This document shows positions 61,401 through 64,000 of a stretch of DNA of 64,000 nucleotides, in pieces (the first letter of the stretch is position 1; every line of letters begins with the position of its first letter). The stretch comes from Flectobacillus sp. BAB-3569. Lineage in GTDB: Bacteria; Bacteroidota; Bacteroidia; Cytophagales; Spirosomataceae. The stretch covers positions 1 through 64,000 of the forward strand of contig NZ_NJFZ01000004.1 of the NCBI RefSeq assembly GCF_002270355.1, read 5' to 3'. A program made the position numbers and the translations under genes. Under the pieces are notes generated by a model, which did no database searches, had not been told where the DNA came from, and saw only the letters and a list, made by a program, of their open reading frames with translations.

Positions 61401-63375
61401 ACCGAATGCTCCTTTAGAGATTCTTGTCCAAAAGCTGGATTTACACAAAATGATTAAACTCGTATATCCAGATTCCACTATTGCAGACGGAACGATTGAC
61501 GGTAAAATCATTTTGGCCAACTATATGAAATCTCCCTCGTTTACAGGCGATGTAACCATACAAGGGTTTACCTTCCAAAATACACCAATTGGGGATTTGG
61601 TAGCACATGTGTATAACGAGACACCTGAGAAGATTTCGGTAAATACCACTTTGAAAAACGACCAAAATGATATAGCCTTAATCGGAAATTATATCTTGGG
61701 TGACAAAAAGCCATTAAATTTCTCACTGAATATCAACAAGTTGAGCACAAAAACTATTCAGGCATTTAGTTTTGGACAAATGCGACGTGCCAATGGTAGT
61801 CTCAACGGAAATATCACAATTAAAGGAGCAAACGAACAACCAGATATTGCAGGATTTATTGGTTTTGAAAAAGTGGCATTTGATGTTTCTCAATTAGGTA
61901 CAAAACTCTTGATTGATAAACAAAAAATCTATTTCCAAAACCATGAAATGGAATTCAAAAACTTTACCCTCAGCGATACGCTCAACCAACCTTTGAGAGT
62001 CAACGGTAAGATTATTTTCCAAAAACTTCCTGAAGTAGAATACAAACTGGCGATATCTACTAAAAACTTCATGGTGCTCAATTCAACGCGCAAAGACAAT
62101 GATTTCTTCTATGGCAAAGCCTTTGTTGATGCCAACATGAATATCAGTGGCTCAACAAGTACGGCAGTGGTTGATGGCAATGTAAAGTTGATTGAGAAAA
62201 GTAGCATTTTCGTTTTGATGCCCGACAATAGCGTAAGTGAAGAAGCCATCAACGATGTAGTGGTTTTTGTGGATAAAAATAAAAAGGCATTGACCAAAGA
62301 CTCTACCAATAGCAATCAGACGAAATATAATACTAGTTTTATCTCAGAAGTAAGTTTGTTATTGGAAGCCGACGAAAAGTCAGAAATGACTATTGTTGTA
62401 GATGAATTAAATGGCGATAACCTCAAAGTACGAGGCAAAGCTCAACTTAATGCTGGGATAAGCTCCAATGGTCAGCCTTACATTTTAGGGATTTACTCAC
62501 TTACAGAAGGTAGCTACGATTTGTCATTTGAACTTCTCAAAAAACAGTTTAAAATCAAACCAGGCAGTAACATCGTTTGGATGGGCGACCCTTTGAGTGG
62601 TAATATCGACATTACGGCGATTTACCAGACCATGGCCTCTCCGTCCGACCTGTTGAGTTCTACCGAATCGCAATATCGTCAAAAAATGCCTTTTGATGTA
62701 AACCTAAACCTAAACGGTCCAATGAAAAAATTGGAAACGTCTTTTAGTATTACCCTAAATGATAAAACACAACAGGCCATAGACAACGATGTCAAAACAA
62801 AAATAAATGATAGATTAAAGTATTTGGCTCAAACCGATATTGCCGAAAACAACAAACAGGTTTTTGCTTTATTGATTTTAAATAGATTTTTCTCTGAAAA
62901 ATCATCTGACTTTTTCTCTACAATCAACCCCGAAGCCATTGCTCGCCAAAGTGTGAGTAAACTTCTTTCTGACCAGCTCGAAAGATTGGCTGCCGACGTG
63001 ATTAAAGGGGTAAACTTGAGTGTGAATCTCAATTCTAGCCAAAGTAATATTGCAGGGCAGTCATCTGCCAGAACAGATTTGAACCTTGGACTATCCAAAG
63101 CTTTTTTCAATGATAGATTGAAAGTTGAGGTTGGGAAAAACTTTGAGCTTGAAAACACCAACGGTGTGCAACGAAATCCAACTGAGGTATTTGATAACGT
63201 CGCTGTAAACTATAGTCTTACAGAAGATGGAAGGTATCGTTTTAGGGCATTCCGTAAAAATCAATTCCAAACAGTTCTCGAAGGTTTTGTGGTAGAAACA
63301 GGCGTGAGTTTTGTCATTACCTTGGAATATCAGTCTGTGAAAGAGTTTTTCCAAAAAATAATAAGTAATTATTAA
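58423..63375 (+). CDS. tamB: TamB-like translocation and assembly module protein
   Basis: Giant protein of 1650 residues. A single N-terminal membrane anchor (MKSYIRIILFSIAIIFLFIIGAFVYL) is followed by a very long run of beta-helical AsmA/TamB repeats and a C-terminal TamB domain (about 1350-1640: LLLEADEKSEMTIVVDEL, RTDLNLGLSKAFFNDRLKVEVGKNF). TamB spans the periplasm as a beta-taco groove for lipid traffic or barrel assembly and works with TamA/TamL. An ATG 26 codons earlier is open but lies inside the terminator hairpin, so 58423 is used. The TamL gene follows 45 bp later. Confidence 0.92.
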   Translation: MKSYIRIILFSIAIIFLFIIGAFVYLQTPSGQALVTTEVTKFLENKFGSKVSAKRIAYHIPDWIELDEVFVADHKKDTLVATHKLYVDLDMFALLKSKVAINKVELEGIRAKIKRTLPDTTFNFDHIVKAFASPNTTPAKNDTTPSSLLMNIGKVSLKDIHVTYLDNVIGTDADVAFKSFETTFKKIDLNSSTYQLANAKLNGANLQLKTYPALKVSPPDTNSSPVNFGFKKINLDDITFDISDQVGGLSSKGRIAKASAEADKFSMAEQLMHLKTFYLDNSSVKVSIKPTPKSSQKPLPAPTVAQSKTPEKGWTFGVQKILMKNNTITYDDFGKPRQSKGLDPAHIGITPLNIEAERIQYSPKGVTGWLQNISMKEKSGFVLQKLQTDFAYTDKKAFLKKLTIQTPKSIISDEVSLSYNSLDQLSKNIGATRVVVNLKDSKLAFSDILLLAPQLAQTPPLAGNSQEILRFKGKATGTINNLSIAGLTIQGFDHSKIQLHGNIVGLPSVEKTSVKVGIDEVSVTKSDIQKIVPKEMLPATIELPETIVLKGTIGGKVNNLNVNTQLISDLGKAQFKGTLVNITVPNKQQYDGQLSLNEFDLGKLLKQPEQYGKMTLVTDFHGKGTNPKTMDAEIKGKIEQAVFKGYDYKDLQFATTIRNQEAQINALFEDPNANFNLQAKANLANEYPAIQGTLAIKQLKLKNLHLYPDDIAIKGQVKMNLTNTNPAKLNGSIAIDEAAVTQDGKPIPLDDIKILAQNNNERNAFSIQAPFLKAQMFGQFNYVQLADIIISDINRHFRIPNQNPKLITEPYDITIKAKAIGHPAIKAFVPALTRLDSTTFNATLSNEAGHTMQMDLKIPFVEYDTIRVQQIAFGMRSDSSKITYQTSLEKLSFNAFQMLKTKLDGQVNDDIAKFNLVLLDSLQKEHHRVAGQVANFSDQFRINLLPDGLKLNYEPWKVAENGFLQYGQAGLIVSNFSLQNQEQLLQIHTPEMAPNAPLEILVQKLDLHKMIKLVYPDSTIADGTIDGKIILANYMKSPSFTGDVTIQGFTFQNTPIGDLVAHVYNETPEKISVNTTLKNDQNDIALIGNYILGDKKPLNFSLNINKLSTKTIQAFSFGQMRRANGSLNGNITIKGANEQPDIAGFIGFEKVAFDVSQLGTKLLIDKQKIYFQNHEMEFKNFTLSDTLNQPLRVNGKIIFQKLPEVEYKLAISTKNFMVLNSTRKDNDFFYGKAFVDANMNISGSTSTAVVDGNVKLIEKSSIFVLMPDNSVSEEAINDVVVFVDKNKKALTKDSTNSNQTKYNTSFISEVSLLLEADEKSEMTIVVDELNGDNLKVRGKAQLNAGISSNGQPYILGIYSLTEGSYDLSFELLKKQFKIKPGSNIVWMGDPLSGNIDITAIYQTMASPSDLLSSTESQYRQKMPFDVNLNLNGPMKKLETSFSITLNDKTQQAIDNDVKTKINDRLKYLAQTDIAENNKQVFALLILNRFFSEKSSDFFSTINPEAIARQSVSKLLSDQLERLAADVIKGVNLSVNLNSSQSNIAGQSSARTDLNLGLSKAFFNDRLKVEVGKNFELENTNGVQRNPTEVFDNVAVNYSLTEDGRYRFRAFRKNQFQTVLEGFVVETGVSFVITLEYQSVKEFFQKIISNY

Positions 63376-63420
63376 TGGCTGATAGCAGTATGCTCAAAGC
63401 CTAACATAGCCATTACAAAC

Positions 63421-64000
63421 ATGATTCAAAAGAGTGCACTATATATTGGTCTCATACTTCTACTAGCCAGCTGCTCGGTAACGAAGAAGCTCCCTGCTGG
63501 CGAAAGCTTATACACGGGTGCAGACATTAAAATCAAAGCCGATTCGAGCATCAAAAAATCAGAAATAGAACGTGTTAATGCTGAGCTAGCAGAATTTGTA
63601 AGACCCAAGCCCAATACAGCCATCATGGGGTTTCCGTACCGAGTATGGTTATACTATGTCATGGGTGAGCCTCGCAAACCAAAGGGTTTTAGAACATGGT
63701 TTCGTCGCAAATTTGGTGAACCTCCCGTTCTTGCAAGTCGTGGAGTCATTAATGCCAATACCAAACAAATTAATGTCTTGCTGAACAATCAAGGCTTTTT
63801 TCGTACTACAGCATCAGGTGATATTATCGATAAAAATCGTTTAGCAAAAGCGGTTTATACTATTAATTTAAAACCACAATATTTGCTCGATTCGATTCAT
63901 TTTGAAACAGATGGAGATACCAGTGTTTTTGGAAAAGCATTACTCAATACTCAAAAAAGAACACTTTTGGTAAAGGGTAATCCGTATAATTATGAAACCT
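63421..64000 (+). CDS. tamL: TamL-like BamA/TamA-family outer-membrane lipoprotein (5' part)
   Basis: The open frame starts at ATG 63421 (MIQKSALYIGLILLLASCSV, lipobox Cys in LASC) and runs past the window end with no stop, 193 codons being visible. After TKKLPAGESLY it continues with VRPKPNTAIMGFPYRVWLYY and RTWFRRKFGEPPVLASRGVIN, then a POTRA-like region (QYLLDSIHFETDGD). The barrel lies outside the window. TamL is the Bacteroidota lipoprotein counterpart of TamA and acts with TamB, immediately upstream. Confidence 0.88.
   Translation, partial: MIQKSALYIGLILLLASCSVTKKLPAGESLYTGADIKIKADSSIKKSEIERVNAELAEFVRPKPNTAIMGFPYRVWLYYVMGEPRKPKGFRTWFRRKFGEPPVLASRGVINANTKQINVLLNNQGFFRTTASGDIIDKNRLAKAVYTINLKPQYLLDSIHFETDGDTSVFGKALLNTQKRTLLVKGNPYNYET

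Noticed and set aside
1-64000. tRNA and rRNA genes
   Set aside because: No cloverleaf with TTCGA loop or rRNA segment was recognised in any intergenic region on reading; a tRNAscan-type search was not possible.

Overview
The window comes from an AT-rich bacterium of the phylum Bacteroidota, most likely Cytophagales (for example a Spirosomataceae-type genus). The evidence is a SusC/SusD pair with a hybrid two-component regulator, promoters of the TAnnTTTG type instead of -35/-10 boxes, a TamB/TamL pair, Rho with a long disordered insert, DUF4266/DUF3570 genes, and no Shine-Dalgarno sequences. Genus and species cannot be fixed from the sequence alone.

Layout. 0-1.1 kb: heptamer tandem array, a C-rich tract with G-quadruplex potential, and a LytTR response regulator broken by a frameshift. 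1.1-2.7 kb: an MBL-fold/rhodanese protein. 2.9-14.9 kb: a SusCD-type uptake locus with a giant hybrid sensor and a secreted cytochrome c/PA14/beta-propeller dehydrogenase-like protein. 15-27.6 kb: a dense stress and detoxification island of three HxlR regulators, three AraC regulators, three alpha/beta hydrolases, two short-chain dehydrogenases, an azoreductase, Dps, an enoyl-CoA hydratase-like protein and a secreted HExxH protein. Most enzymes are divergent from, or next to, their presumed regulator. 27.7-32.7 kb: small rhodanese, cytochrome bd oxidase, second MBL-rhodanese. 33-39.2 kb: acyltransferase, M1 peptidase, GMC oxidoreductase with its small Tat-exported partner. 39.5-44.1 kb: YeeE/YedE pair, sulfide:quinone oxidoreductase (frameshifted) and a Crp/Fnr regulator. 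44.6-52.4 kb: rho, a candidate structured small RNA, an ECF sigma factor with a membrane-anchored barrel partner, exported proteins and an S41 peptidase. 52.5-57.2 kb: two Rieske lipoproteins (one with a premature stop), thioredoxin, ApbE, DUF4266, a DsbD-N-like protein and DUF3570. 57.6-64 kb: LolA-like protein, TamB and the start of TamL.

The strongest system-level result is a sulfur regulon. Five separate transcription units (two MBL-rhodaneses, a small rhodanese, YeeE/YedE and SQR) carry a 16-bp CRP-like box, TGTGA-N6-TTACA, at an almost constant distance (32.5-33.5 nt) upstream of the TTTG of the promoter. A Crp/Fnr protein with a CRP-like recognition helix (RE...R) and a Cys-rich sensor face is encoded directly after SQR. 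The inference is one activator coordinating sulfide oxidation, persulfide handling and sulfur transport. A second motif, conserved at fixed spacing, links Dps and an alpha/beta hydrolase to an adjacent AraC regulator.

Four genes (response regulator, alpha/beta hydrolase, SQR, ApbE) each read through if one base is added, three of them at six-base homopolymers. This may be sequencing undercalling, real mutation, or slippage, and it should be settled before these are treated as pseudogenes. Several families of dispersed intergenic repeats and a MITE-like element occupy the gaps.
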